Source: Minicystis rosea
Lineage (GTDB): Bacteria; Myxococcota_A; Polyangia; Polyangiales; Polyangiaceae
DNA length: 64,000 nucleotides
Direction of reading: 5' to 3'
Assembly (NCBI GenBank): GCA_001931535.1
Contig: CP016211.1
Coordinates: 10,710,377 to 10,774,376 of the forward strand
This document shows, piece by piece, positions 9,833 through 17,381 of the stretch (positions are counted from its first letter, which is position 1; each line of letters opens with the position of its first letter). A program made the position numbers and the translations under genes. The notes under the pieces were generated by a model. It worked only from the letters and a program-made list of their open reading frames with translations, searched no databases and was not told the origin of the DNA.

Positions 9833-10783
9833 GTGAAGGTCCGCGTCGCGCTCGCCGGCTGCGGTGGTTGGGGGCGAAACCTCCTCCGCGTGCTCGTCGA
9901 GAGCCCCGGGGCGGAGGTGATCGCGGTCGCCGATCCGAGCCCGCAACGGAAGGCCGTGGCCGCAGGCCTCGCGCCGCATGCGGCCGTCGTCTCGACTTTC
10001 GAGGAGGCCCTCGCCGCCCGGCCGGATGCCGTCGTCATCGCCACGCCGCCGCACACGCACGCGTCGCTCGCGCTCGCCGCGCTCGCCGCCGGTGCCGACG
10101 TGTTCGTGGAGAAGCCGCTGGCGACGCGCGCGGCCGACGCCGATCGGCTCGCGTCGCGGGCCGCCGCGCTCGGGCGCGTGGCGATGGTCGGTCACCTGCT
10201 TCGCTATCACCCGGCCGTGGTGCGTCTCCTCGAGATCGCGGAGAGCGGCGCGCTCGGGCCGCTGCGTCGCTTCGAGGCGAGCCGGCTCTCGGCGGCCGGC
10301 GATCGCTCCGCGTCCGCCATCTGGACGCTCGGCCCGCACGACTATTCGGTGCTCCATGCGCTCGATCCGAGCCCGATGCGCACCTCGTCGGTGCGCGCGG
10401 GGCCGACGGGAGATCCGGTGCTCATCGAGGCGCAGCTCGCCTCCGGCCTCGAGGTGTCGATCGCGCTCTCGCGCGTCGCGCCCGCGAAGGAGCGCTGGTT
10501 CCGCATCGTCGGCGCCACGGCCGCCGCCACCTTCGACGACGTGCGCGCGCCCGATCGCGTGGTCGTGGGCACGCGCGAGCACGCGGTGGTCTGGCGGGAG
10601 CCGCTGGCCGTGGAGATCGAGCATTTCCTCCAATGCGTCCGCGATCGTTCGCGCCCGCTGACCTCGTTCGACGACGGTCGCCTCGTCGTCCACGCCCTCG
10701 CCGCCGCCGAGGAACGCTTGTCCGAGCCCCGCACCGCAGCCAGCGGACCCGAGCCGCGCGCCCAAGCCGCCGGCGAGCACTAG
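9833..10783 (+). CDS. Gfo/Idh/MocA family oxidoreductase
   Basis: A 316-residue NAD(P)-dependent oxidoreductase. The Rossmann fold opens at once (ALAGCGGWGRNLLRVL, residues 6-21, GxGxxG). The family EKP signature is at residues 93-95 (FVEKPLATRA), followed by the GHLLRYHPA segment and the LGPHDYSVLHAL helix that carries the usual catalytic His. These enzymes act on sugars, inositols or sugar nucleotides; the substrate here cannot be told. I chose the GTG at 9833 because the fold begins immediately after it and upstream codons add only basic, non-homologous residues. There are no sugar-metabolism neighbours. Confidence 0.88.
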   Translation: MKVRVALAGCGGWGRNLLRVLVESPGAEVIAVADPSPQRKAVAAGLAPHAAVVSTFEEALAARPDAVVIATPPHTHASLALAALAAGADVFVEKPLATRAADADRLASRAAALGRVAMVGHLLRYHPAVVRLLEIAESGALGPLRRFEASRLSAAGDRSASAIWTLGPHDYSVLHALDPSPMRTSSVRAGPTGDPVLIEAQLASGLEVSIALSRVAPAKERWFRIVGATAAATFDDVRAPDRVVVGTREHAVVWREPLAVEIEHFLQCVRDRSRPLTSFDDGRLVVHALAAAEERLSEPRTAASGPEPRAQAAGEH

Positions 10784-10827
10784 CAACGCAGCCACCGCCT
10801 CACGCGCTCGTCGCTGGAGCAGCCGTA

Positions 10828-10852
10828 GCAGCCGCGAGCGCCAGCGAGCGGA
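10828..10852 (+). repeat. Dispersed 25-bp repeat motif, isolated copy
   Basis: The 25 bases from GCAGCCGCGAGCGCCAGCGA onward match the motif of the 184-bp array and of the minisatellite boundary at 7851-7875. It lies between the oxidoreductase gene and mgtE. Confidence 0.7.
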
Positions 10853-10861
10853 CCCCAGCAA

Positions 10862-10907
10862 GCGCCTCGCATCGATCGCCTCGCATCGATCGCCTCGCAT
10901 CGATCGC
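10862..10907. repeat. 14-bp tandem repeat (three copies)
   Basis: The unit CGCCTCGCATCGAT is repeated three times in a row in the leader region of mgtE, next to the isolated dispersed motif. The rest of the 10784-11056 gap shows no gene. Confidence 0.8.
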
Positions 10908-11056
10908 CGCGCCCCCGGCTCCCCCCATCGACCTCCAGCATCGAAGACGTGACGGCCGCGAGCCCGCCGTCGCGGCTGCGCGCTTCGTGCTCGCCGCAGC
11001 GCCCGAGCTGGTGGCACGCGGGCCGGCAAGGCTTTGCGTGACGCGCGAGAGCGAGC

Positions 11057-12382
11057 ATGCGTGACCACCGCAAGCCCAACGAGGAGACGGAGGACGACCT
11101 GCGTGCGGCGTGGGCCACGTTGCCGCCCGATGAGCAGGTCGCGTCGTTCCGCTCGCTCGATCGCGAGGACGCGCAGGACTTCTTCACCGACTTGGCGACG
11201 CGCGATCAGGCCGAGCTCCTCCTTTCGCTCTCGATGCGCGAGCGGAAGCTCTGGATCCGGGTCCTGCCGCCCGACGACGTGACCGACATCCTGCTCGAGA
11301 TTCCGGCCGACGATCGCAACGACTGCCTCGCCCTCCTCGACGAGACGACGCGGCGCGAGGTCAACGCGCTGCTCGCCTATGCCGAGGACGAGGCCGGCGG
11401 GCTCATGAGCCCATGGTTCGCGCGCGTGCGGCCGGAGCAGACCGTCGACGAGGCCATCAGCTACCTCAAGCGGCAGGCGCGCTACCACGTCGAGACCATC
11501 TATTACGCGTACGTCTTGGATGCGGAGCAGCGCCTCCTCGGCATCGTCTCGCTGCGCCAGCTCATCACCACGCCGGGTGATGCGCGCGTCAGCGACATCA
11601 TGAAGACGGATCTCGTCACCGTACTGGAGGACGAAGATCAAGAGGCCGTGGCCAAGGTCCTCATGGCGCACGGGTTCGTGGCCATCCCCGTGGTCGATGC
11701 CGAGGGCCGCATGAAGGGCATCGTCTCCGCGGACGATCTCGTGGACGTCGTCGAGGAAGAGGCCACCGAGGACATCCAGAAGATCGGCGGTATGGAGGCC
11801 CTCGACGCGCCGTACATGAGCGCGCCGTTCGGGCGCATGATCCGCAAGCGCGCCGGGTGGCTCACGGCGCTGTTCCTGGGCGAGATGCTCACGGCCACCG
11901 CGATGGGGCATTACGAGGGCGAGATCGCGCGCGCCGTGATCCTCGCGCTCTTCGTGCCGCTCATCATCTCCAGCGGGGGCAACTCGGGATCGCAGGCCAC
12001 GACGCTGGTGATCCGCGCCTTGGCGCTCGGCGAGGTGCGGCTGCGCGATTGGTGGCGGGTCATCCGGCGCGAGCTCGCCGCGGGGCTCACGCTGGGGATG
12101 ATCTTGGGGACCATCGGCTTCGTGCGGGTGATGGTCTGGCAGCAGCTCTTCGGCACCTACGGCGACCACGCCACGCTCGTGGCCATCACCGTGGGCGTCT
12201 CGCTGGTCGGGGTCGTGACGTGGGGGACGATGACGGGATCGGTGCTGCCGTTCGTGCTGCGGAGGCTCGGATTCGACCCGGCGAGCGCCTCGGCGCCGTT
12301 CGTCGCGACGCTCGTCGATGTCTCGGGCCTCGTCATCTACTTCACCGTCGCGGGCATCATCCTGCGCGGGAAGCTTCTGTAG
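11057..12382 (+). CDS. mgtE: Magnesium transporter MgtE
   Basis: A 441-residue Mg2+ channel of usual length for MgtE. Residues 1-125 form the cytosolic superhelical N domain (repeated LPPDE/DDVTDILLEIP segments), and residues about 130-255 hold two CBS domains that sense Mg2+ (AGGLMSPWF and MKTDLVTVLEDEDQ). The C-terminal half has five membrane helices with the pore motif SSGGNSGSQAT. The family gates on intracellular Mg2+ through the N and CBS domains. The ATG at 11057 follows the repeat-bearing leader. A two-hairpin terminator-like element starts five bases after the stop. Confidence 0.96.
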   Translation: MRDHRKPNEETEDDLRAAWATLPPDEQVASFRSLDREDAQDFFTDLATRDQAELLLSLSMRERKLWIRVLPPDDVTDILLEIPADDRNDCLALLDETTRREVNALLAYAEDEAGGLMSPWFARVRPEQTVDEAISYLKRQARYHVETIYYAYVLDAEQRLLGIVSLRQLITTPGDARVSDIMKTDLVTVLEDEDQEAVAKVLMAHGFVAIPVVDAEGRMKGIVSADDLVDVVEEEATEDIQKIGGMEALDAPYMSAPFGRMIRKRAGWLTALFLGEMLTATAMGHYEGEIARAVILALFVPLIISSGGNSGSQATTLVIRALALGEVRLRDWWRVIRRELAAGLTLGMILGTIGFVRVMVWQQLFGTYGDHATLVAITVGVSLVGVVTWGTMTGSVLPFVLRRLGFDPASASAPFVATLVDVSGLVIYFTVAGIILRGKLL

Positions 12383-12386
12383 CCCT

Positions 12387-12510
12387 GGGAAAGGAGCGCC
12401 GCTCCTTTCCCTCCACGGGCAAAGCCCGTGGAGCCTCCCATACCTCGAACCACCCTCGCCGCCTTCGAGGTCGAGCCGCTTCGGGCCTCGCGTGGTCTTT
12501 CTCGATGCGT
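12387..12510. terminator. Two-hairpin dispersed element between convergent genes (copy 1)
   Basis: Hairpin 1 (12387-12411) pairs GGGAAAGGAGCG with CGCTCCTTTCCC. Hairpin 2 pairs CTCCACGGGC (12411-12420) with GCCCGTGGAG (12424-12433) across a three-base loop. Then comes CCCATACCTCGAACCACCCT and about 70 further bases shared with a second copy at 22854. It sits between the 3' ends of mgtE and the prenyltransferase-like gene, as expected for a bidirectional terminator. Confidence 0.75.
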
Positions 12511-12522
12511 TCTCGACCTTCA

Positions 12523-14970
12523 TCACCGTCGTCGGCGCCGGTGCGCGCGGCGATCGCGTGCCTTCGGCCGCGGCGGCAGCTCCGCGAAGATGGCCCGCAT
12601 CTCGGCGCGTGAGAGCGTCGTGTAGTGGCCCTTTTCGTACACGCGTCGGCCCACGAGCACGCCGCGTCGCACGACCTCGCCCATCGACGGCCACACGGAC
12701 GAGAGCCGATCGAGGTGCGCGCCGAGCTCGCGCGCGAGCCAGTCGGCGAGGCGCTGGCAGAGCACCATCACCGCGACGATCCGCGCGGCCCGCGCCGGGC
12801 CCGACGATTCTGCGGGCAGCAGGATGGAGCAGGCGTTCTGCTTGGGATCGCGATCGCCGCCGGGCGCGTCGAGGAAGCCGGAGCGATCGTTGTCCAAGCG
12901 GAAGGCGAGATCGAGCAGCGTCGCGGTCGCTTCGAGCAACGCGACGCCGCCCTCTGCGGCGTGCTTCGCCGGTGCAGCCAGCGCGGCGGCGCGGAAGAGC
13001 AGGCCTGCGCCGATCGCGCTGCCCGCCTCGGTCAGGTAGAGCAGCACGCGGAGCTCGTCTTCGGCCTCGGGATCGTGGATGCGAGCCGCGAGCTTCTCGG
13101 CGCGTTGCGCCACGCATGCCGGCGAGGCGGCGAAGCGATCCGCGACCAGCGCGGTGACGGCCTCCGCGTCGCGGCCGCGCGCGAACGGATCGGCGGCGAG
13201 GTCGGCGCGGTGCTCGGCGACGCTCGCGGCGTAGAGATCGGCGAGGCCGGCGCGGAAGCTCGCTGCCGCAGCGGGCAGGCACGCGCGAGCATGCTCGTCG
13301 AGGAGCGCGCGCCATTGCGTGGCGATGGCGCCCAGCATCTCGGCGCCGGGCACCGGCGGCGCGGGGATCTGCGATCCCTCGACCCCGACGGCATCCCGCA
13401 GAAAGCGGGCCGAGGCTTCGAGCCGCGAGCGTCGTGCGGCCTCCGTCTCGCCGGGCATCACGGCGTCGAAGATGGCCTCGTCACCGGCGGCCACCAGGAT
13501 CATGTAGCGCGCCGCGAGCGTCGCGCGTGTCCCCCAATCCGCGCCCGTCGCGTCCCACTCGGTCGGGATGCCATGATGAATGTACAGCGCCGTGAGCGCG
13601 TAGCTCGTCGCTGCGCAGCGCCAGGCCTCGCTGGGCAGGAGCACACCCGCCGATGCGGCCCACGCGAAGGTTTCGGCGATGAAGGGATCCTCGAGCGCGT
13701 GCACCGGATCTTCGACGACCACGGGACGCGTCGGAGGGACGGGCGGCGCGCTGCGAGCCCAGGCGCTGCCATCGGCCGGCGCGCTCGGGCGCGGTGTCGC
13801 GCGATCGCCGCCGTGCAGCGGCGGGTGCGCGGACGAGAAGCGCAGCGCCGCGCGGATGCCGGCGACCATGCCCTCCGCCGTCGGCGCGCAGGCGTGGGCG
13901 TTGGCGTGATCGAGAGGCAACCACGCCGGCAGCGTGAACGACGGCGGCGCTTGGCCGGGCGCGAGCACCGACACGATGGTGTCGTCCTCCCGCATCGGCG
14001 CGCGGGGAACGGCGCGCACCACGCGGATCTCGTGGAGCGCGCCTTCCGGCCCGTAGCGACGCGGGTGCGATCGAAAGCCGGTATCGAGCTCGACCGCGAG
14101 CGTCGTGCACCGTTGCAGCGGTCCGTCGTAGAGCCGATCGAGCGCCGCGGCGACGTCGCTCATGGATGCGGCGGCCGGGATCGAGGCGTGCACCGGCGCC
14201 TCGAGGCTCGCCGTCGCGAGCGCGAGCACGAGGTCCGTGATGGCCGCGAGCTCGTAGCCGGGCGCGAAGCGCGCCGATGCGGGCCGCGCGCCGAGCGCGA
14301 GCACCTCGTCGATGTCGTGCGGCGTCATCTCGGGCCACAGCGTCGTGGTCGCGAAGCACGCGATCCGCTCGTCGACGTGGAGCCCGCTCAGGCGCAGCGT
14401 GCCGGGCTCCTCCATGCCGGTGCGCAGGAGGATGTCGACCCCGAGCTCGCGGGCGATGTCCGGCCCGTAGCCCACGCCGAGGAGCAGGCGCAGCGCCGGC
14501 CGCTGGATCTGCGCGGTCGCCGCGGTCACCGCCTCGATGGCATCGGCGAGGTCGGCGCCGCGGCCGCCGCGGTCGTGGAGGGCGCGCAGATCGCCCGAGA
14601 CCTCGGCGCGCACGCCGGCGGCGACCAGCGCGCCGCGCGTGTGGACCGCGACGCCGAGGTGAATGAACGCCTTGTAGACCTGATGGAAGAAGCGATCCGA
14701 TCGCTTGGCCACGTTGTCCGGCGAGAGGATGCACGCCACCATCGTCGCCACGTCGCCGCGGCGGGCCAGGTGCTCGGCGATGGAGACGACCTTGCGCGCG
14801 CCTTCGGCATAGCCGCCGCCGCCGCGCGTGTTGCCATCGGTGAGGATCAAGAGGGTCGAGCCTTGGGCGCGGCTCGCCAACAGCTCCGGTAGGATGAAAA
14901 TGCGATGCGCTCGGGCCGACGCGGCCCGTGCCTCCGGGGCTCGGAAAAAAGACGGGGTTGTAATGGGCAT
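12523..14970 (-). CDS. cis-Prenyltransferase-like / putative terpene synthase-like fusion protein
   Basis: An 815-residue cytoplasmic protein. Residues 38-230 resemble undecaprenyl diphosphate synthase (cis-prenyltransferase). They show the catalytic-Asp loop TDGNTRGGGGYAEGARK (D45), ILSPDNVAKR, a GVRAEVSGDLRAL strand and DILLRTGMEEPGTLRLSG near 179-196, matching the DLxIRTGGExRLSNF signature. The C-terminal half (430-815) is helical. It carries an Asp-rich DEAIFD (497-502) and NDRSGFLDAPGGD (694-706) followed by QNACSIL, which resembles the class I terpene synthase NSE motif and its trailing GDxxN. A GHY lies about 85 residues later, where terpene synthases have an RY pair. The N-terminal call is fairly firm; the terpene synthase call is inference. 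The gene follows two regulator genes on the same strand. Confidence 0.6.
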   Translation of the reverse strand: MPITTPSFFRAPEARAASARAHRIFILPELLASRAQGSTLLILTDGNTRGGGGYAEGARKVVSIAEHLARRGDVATMVACILSPDNVAKRSDRFFHQVYKAFIHLGVAVHTRGALVAAGVRAEVSGDLRALHDRGGRGADLADAIEAVTAATAQIQRPALRLLLGVGYGPDIARELGVDILLRTGMEEPGTLRLSGLHVDERIACFATTTLWPEMTPHDIDEVLALGARPASARFAPGYELAAITDLVLALATASLEAPVHASIPAAASMSDVAAALDRLYDGPLQRCTTLAVELDTGFRSHPRRYGPEGALHEIRVVRAVPRAPMREDDTIVSVLAPGQAPPSFTLPAWLPLDHANAHACAPTAEGMVAGIRAALRFSSAHPPLHGGDRATPRPSAPADGSAWARSAPPVPPTRPVVVEDPVHALEDPFIAETFAWAASAGVLLPSEAWRCAATSYALTALYIHHGIPTEWDATGADWGTRATLAARYMILVAAGDEAIFDAVMPGETEAARRSRLEASARFLRDAVGVEGSQIPAPPVPGAEMLGAIATQWRALLDEHARACLPAAAASFRAGLADLYAASVAEHRADLAADPFARGRDAEAVTALVADRFAASPACVAQRAEKLAARIHDPEAEDELRVLLYLTEAGSAIGAGLLFRAAALAAPAKHAAEGGVALLEATATLLDLAFRLDNDRSGFLDAPGGDRDPKQNACSILLPAESSGPARAARIVAVMVLCQRLADWLARELGAHLDRLSSVWPSMGEVVRRGVLVGRRVYEKGHYTTLSRAEMRAIFAELPPRPKARDRRAHRRRRR

Positions 14971-15035
14971 GATCCGATCGTCGATCGGGCATCGCGCCCA
15001 ATCGCTCGCGCGGATCGAGACGGCTGATTGATCGT

Positions 15036-16157
15036 TCAGCCTTGCGGAGGATCCACGGGCTTGAGCAGCACCGACAGCTCCGCGCGCGAGCGGACGCCGA
15101 GGATGCGGTGGATGTTCTCCATGTGCTTGTGCACCGTGCGCGCCTCGAGGCCGAGCCGATCGGCGGCCTCCTTGTACGAGAGGCTCGTGTGCGCGACGAG
15201 GAGCGCGATCTCCTGCTGCCGCGGCGTGAGCCGCGCGAGCACGGGCGGGCCGCTCGGCGCCGGTGGCGCGTCGAGCTCGGTCAGCACCACCAGCGTCACG
15301 TCCTCGCGGAGCGCGTGCGTCTCCTTGGCGAGGCGGTGCCGGTTCACTTGCAGCAGCGACGGCGGCGCGTGGCCGGCGAGGTACCAGGCCTTCCCCGCGG
15401 GGGCCCGATCCAGCGCGCGCCCGGCGAAGTCCGCCACCATCTGCCGGCCGCTCACGCCGGCGCGCGCGGCGTAGCGCAGGATCAGCTCGATCGCGCGCCG
15501 GTTCGCCTCCAACAAGCGGCGATCGCGGCTCAAGCACAGGTAGCCTATCGACTGCTCTTCCACGAGCTGCGCGAGGATCGAGTCGCGCGCCACGAGCGGC
15601 AGGCCGGCGCGCAGGACGGCGTCGCGGATGGATGCGTTGAGCACGCCGAGGAGCACGCCGGCGCGCGGCGGGACGGGATCGCCGCGCGCCATGATCATCG
15701 CGAGCATGAAATGCTCCACGCCGCTCCAAGGCGTCTTGCGCGCCAGCACCTTGTAGCCCGCGCCTTCGCCGAGGCCGGCGGCGTGCATCGTGCGGATGGG
15801 CTCGAAGCGCTCGCGCAGCTCGCCCGTGATGCTCTGGGAATCGAGCAGGAGCCCGCCGTCGGCGCTCTGCAGCACGGGCGCCACCGCCGGCGCGAGCACC
15901 TCGGGCGGTGTGCTGATCCAGGTCTCGAACAGACCGGGCGGGAGCCGCACGCCGTAGCTCACCACCGGATCGCGCGAGCCCGGCCGGAGGATGCTGAACG
16001 TCCCTCCTTCGAGCGGTGGGACGCAGGGCCGAAGCGCGTCGAAGAGCGCCGCCGCGGGCGCCTGCGCGGGCACCGCGTCGAGCGCGCGCGCCGTGGCCTC
16101 GACGAGCTCGACCTCGCGCGCATCGAGCCTCGCTTGTCGTCTCGACGTCATCGGCAT
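15036..16157 (-). CDS. LuxR-type transcriptional regulator
   Basis: A 373-residue regulator. The C-terminal part (about residues 305-370) is a LuxR/NarL helix-turn-helix: LTPRQQEIALLVAHTSLSYK, then EAADRLGLEARTVHKHMENI. The N-terminal 280 residues look like a GAF/PAS-type sensor half without a phosphoacceptor motif. Three in-frame ATGs lie at 16169, 16157 and 16151. I prefer 16157 because GGGAGG stands just before it. It lies 22 bp downstream of the WYL regulator gene and 65 bp upstream of the prenyltransferase-like gene, all on one strand, so it probably controls that cluster. Confidence 0.85.
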   Translation of the reverse strand: MPMTSRRQARLDAREVELVEATARALDAVPAQAPAAALFDALRPCVPPLEGGTFSILRPGSRDPVVSYGVRLPPGLFETWISTPPEVLAPAVAPVLQSADGGLLLDSQSITGELRERFEPIRTMHAAGLGEGAGYKVLARKTPWSGVEHFMLAMIMARGDPVPPRAGVLLGVLNASIRDAVLRAGLPLVARDSILAQLVEEQSIGYLCLSRDRRLLEANRRAIELILRYAARAGVSGRQMVADFAGRALDRAPAGKAWYLAGHAPPSLLQVNRHRLAKETHALREDVTLVVLTELDAPPAPSGPPVLARLTPRQQEIALLVAHTSLSYKEAADRLGLEARTVHKHMENIHRILGVRSRAELSVLLKPVDPPQG

Positions 16158-16179
16158 GCTCCCTCCCATCGCGCGCGCC

Positions 16180-17145
16180 TCAGGTGGGCACGGTCATCTC
16201 CGCGCTCGCCGCGTCGGCGGCGGAGAGCGCGCTCTTCAGCGCGCCGCGCGCGAGCTCGGTCACGAGCCGCGCGAGCTCCGGTGTCTCCGCGCGCGCGGCG
16301 GCCCCGAGGCCGACCACGTAGCGCGCCAGCCGGATCACGCCGGCCGTCATGGTCGTGAAGCGCAGGCCGCCGCTCGTGACCTCGGCGCTCATCGGGCTCG
16401 GCAGGTTGCGCTCCACCCAGCGCGACTCCGGCGCCCGCACGAAGAACGAGCACAGCACCGGCGCGCTCCCTTGATGGAACCCATCCACGCTCTCGCGCAG
16501 CATGGCCACGACCAGCGCCGGCTCGGCGGCGCGGTAGGGCTCCGTCGCGTCGAGGCGCGCGCCGAGCACGTTGTCGAGGCGGAACCATTTGAGCGAGCCG
16601 TCCCGATGGCAGACCGCGACGAACCGCGCGGGCGGGCCGATCACCACGCGCTGCACCGACGCGTGCCGCCACTCCACCGTGCCGCGGCTCGCGGTGAAGT
16701 ACTTGAAGCACAGCGCCGCGCCGCGCGTCGCCGAGTCCTCCACGATCGAGAGGAACGTCTCTTCGCTCTCCGTCGCCTGCGGCGCGAGCACCGCCGGGGA
16801 CAGCGGCGCCGTGCGCGGCGCGGCCACGAGGATGCGGCGGATCAAGCGATCGCGCGGCGCGCTCCGCGGCAGGCGGCTGAGCTGTCGGAGCAGCTCCGGC
16901 ACGCTCGCGGCGTCGAAGAGCACCGCGCCGGGGAACCAGCCGCTCGGCACGCTCCACCACACGTGCGGGTGATCGTCCTCGCGCTCGAGCGGGAAGCCGC
17001 TCGCGGCCAGCTCGTGCAGATGCTTGCGCAGGGCCGGGACGGCGATGTCGACGTGGCGCGCGAGGTCTGCTTGCTTCCACGTCCGTTGCTGCAGGAACGC
17101 CTGCAGGACGGCGACGACCGTCTCCGTCTTGCTCCGCTGACCCAT
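16180..17145 (-). CDS. WYL-domain transcriptional regulator
   Basis: A 321-residue protein. The N-terminal 60 residues form a winged helix (TVVAVLQAFLQQRTWKQADL, then ALRKHLHELAASGFPL). The middle (about residues 135-215) is a WYL domain: CFKYFTASRGTVEWRHASVQ, followed by FVAVCHRDGSLKWFRLDNVL. Such proteins bind DNA and sense nucleotide or nucleic-acid ligands. The ATG at 17145 opens directly into the helix-turn-helix; the longer frame would run into the divergent promoter region. It is the first gene of a three-gene minus-strand cluster and is divergent from the FG-GAP gene at 17382 across 236 bp. Confidence 0.85.
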   Translation of the reverse strand: MGQRSKTETVVAVLQAFLQQRTWKQADLARHVDIAVPALRKHLHELAASGFPLEREDDHPHVWWSVPSGWFPGAVLFDAASVPELLRQLSRLPRSAPRDRLIRRILVAAPRTAPLSPAVLAPQATESEETFLSIVEDSATRGAALCFKYFTASRGTVEWRHASVQRVVIGPPARFVAVCHRDGSLKWFRLDNVLGARLDATEPYRAAEPALVVAMLRESVDGFHQGSAPVLCSFFVRAPESRWVERNLPSPMSAEVTSGGLRFTTMTAGVIRLARYVVGLGAAARAETPELARLVTELARGALKSALSAADAASAEMTVPT

Positions 17146-17381
17146 CGCCCGAGATCGTATCGAGGCTCGTTGCGACGGGGTAGCGCGACGACGACGCGAC
17201 CCGGACATGTGCCGCCTGTCTGCGTACACTCTGCTCCGCCGTGGACGCGGCCCGCGCGACGCGCCCATCTCCGCGAATTCGCGCTTCGCTTTGACAGCCC
17301 GTTCTTCGCGGTTCATCTGAAAACCTGCCACGGGGCGCATGTAGGGCATCGCCTCGATCGGCCATCGGGAGGGGAAGAACC

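Noticed and set aside
12625..14892. 755-codon plus-strand frame opposite the prenyltransferase-like gene
   Set aside because: Composition (Arg/Glu/Gly/His) is that of an antisense shadow; the minus-strand frame has real motifs.
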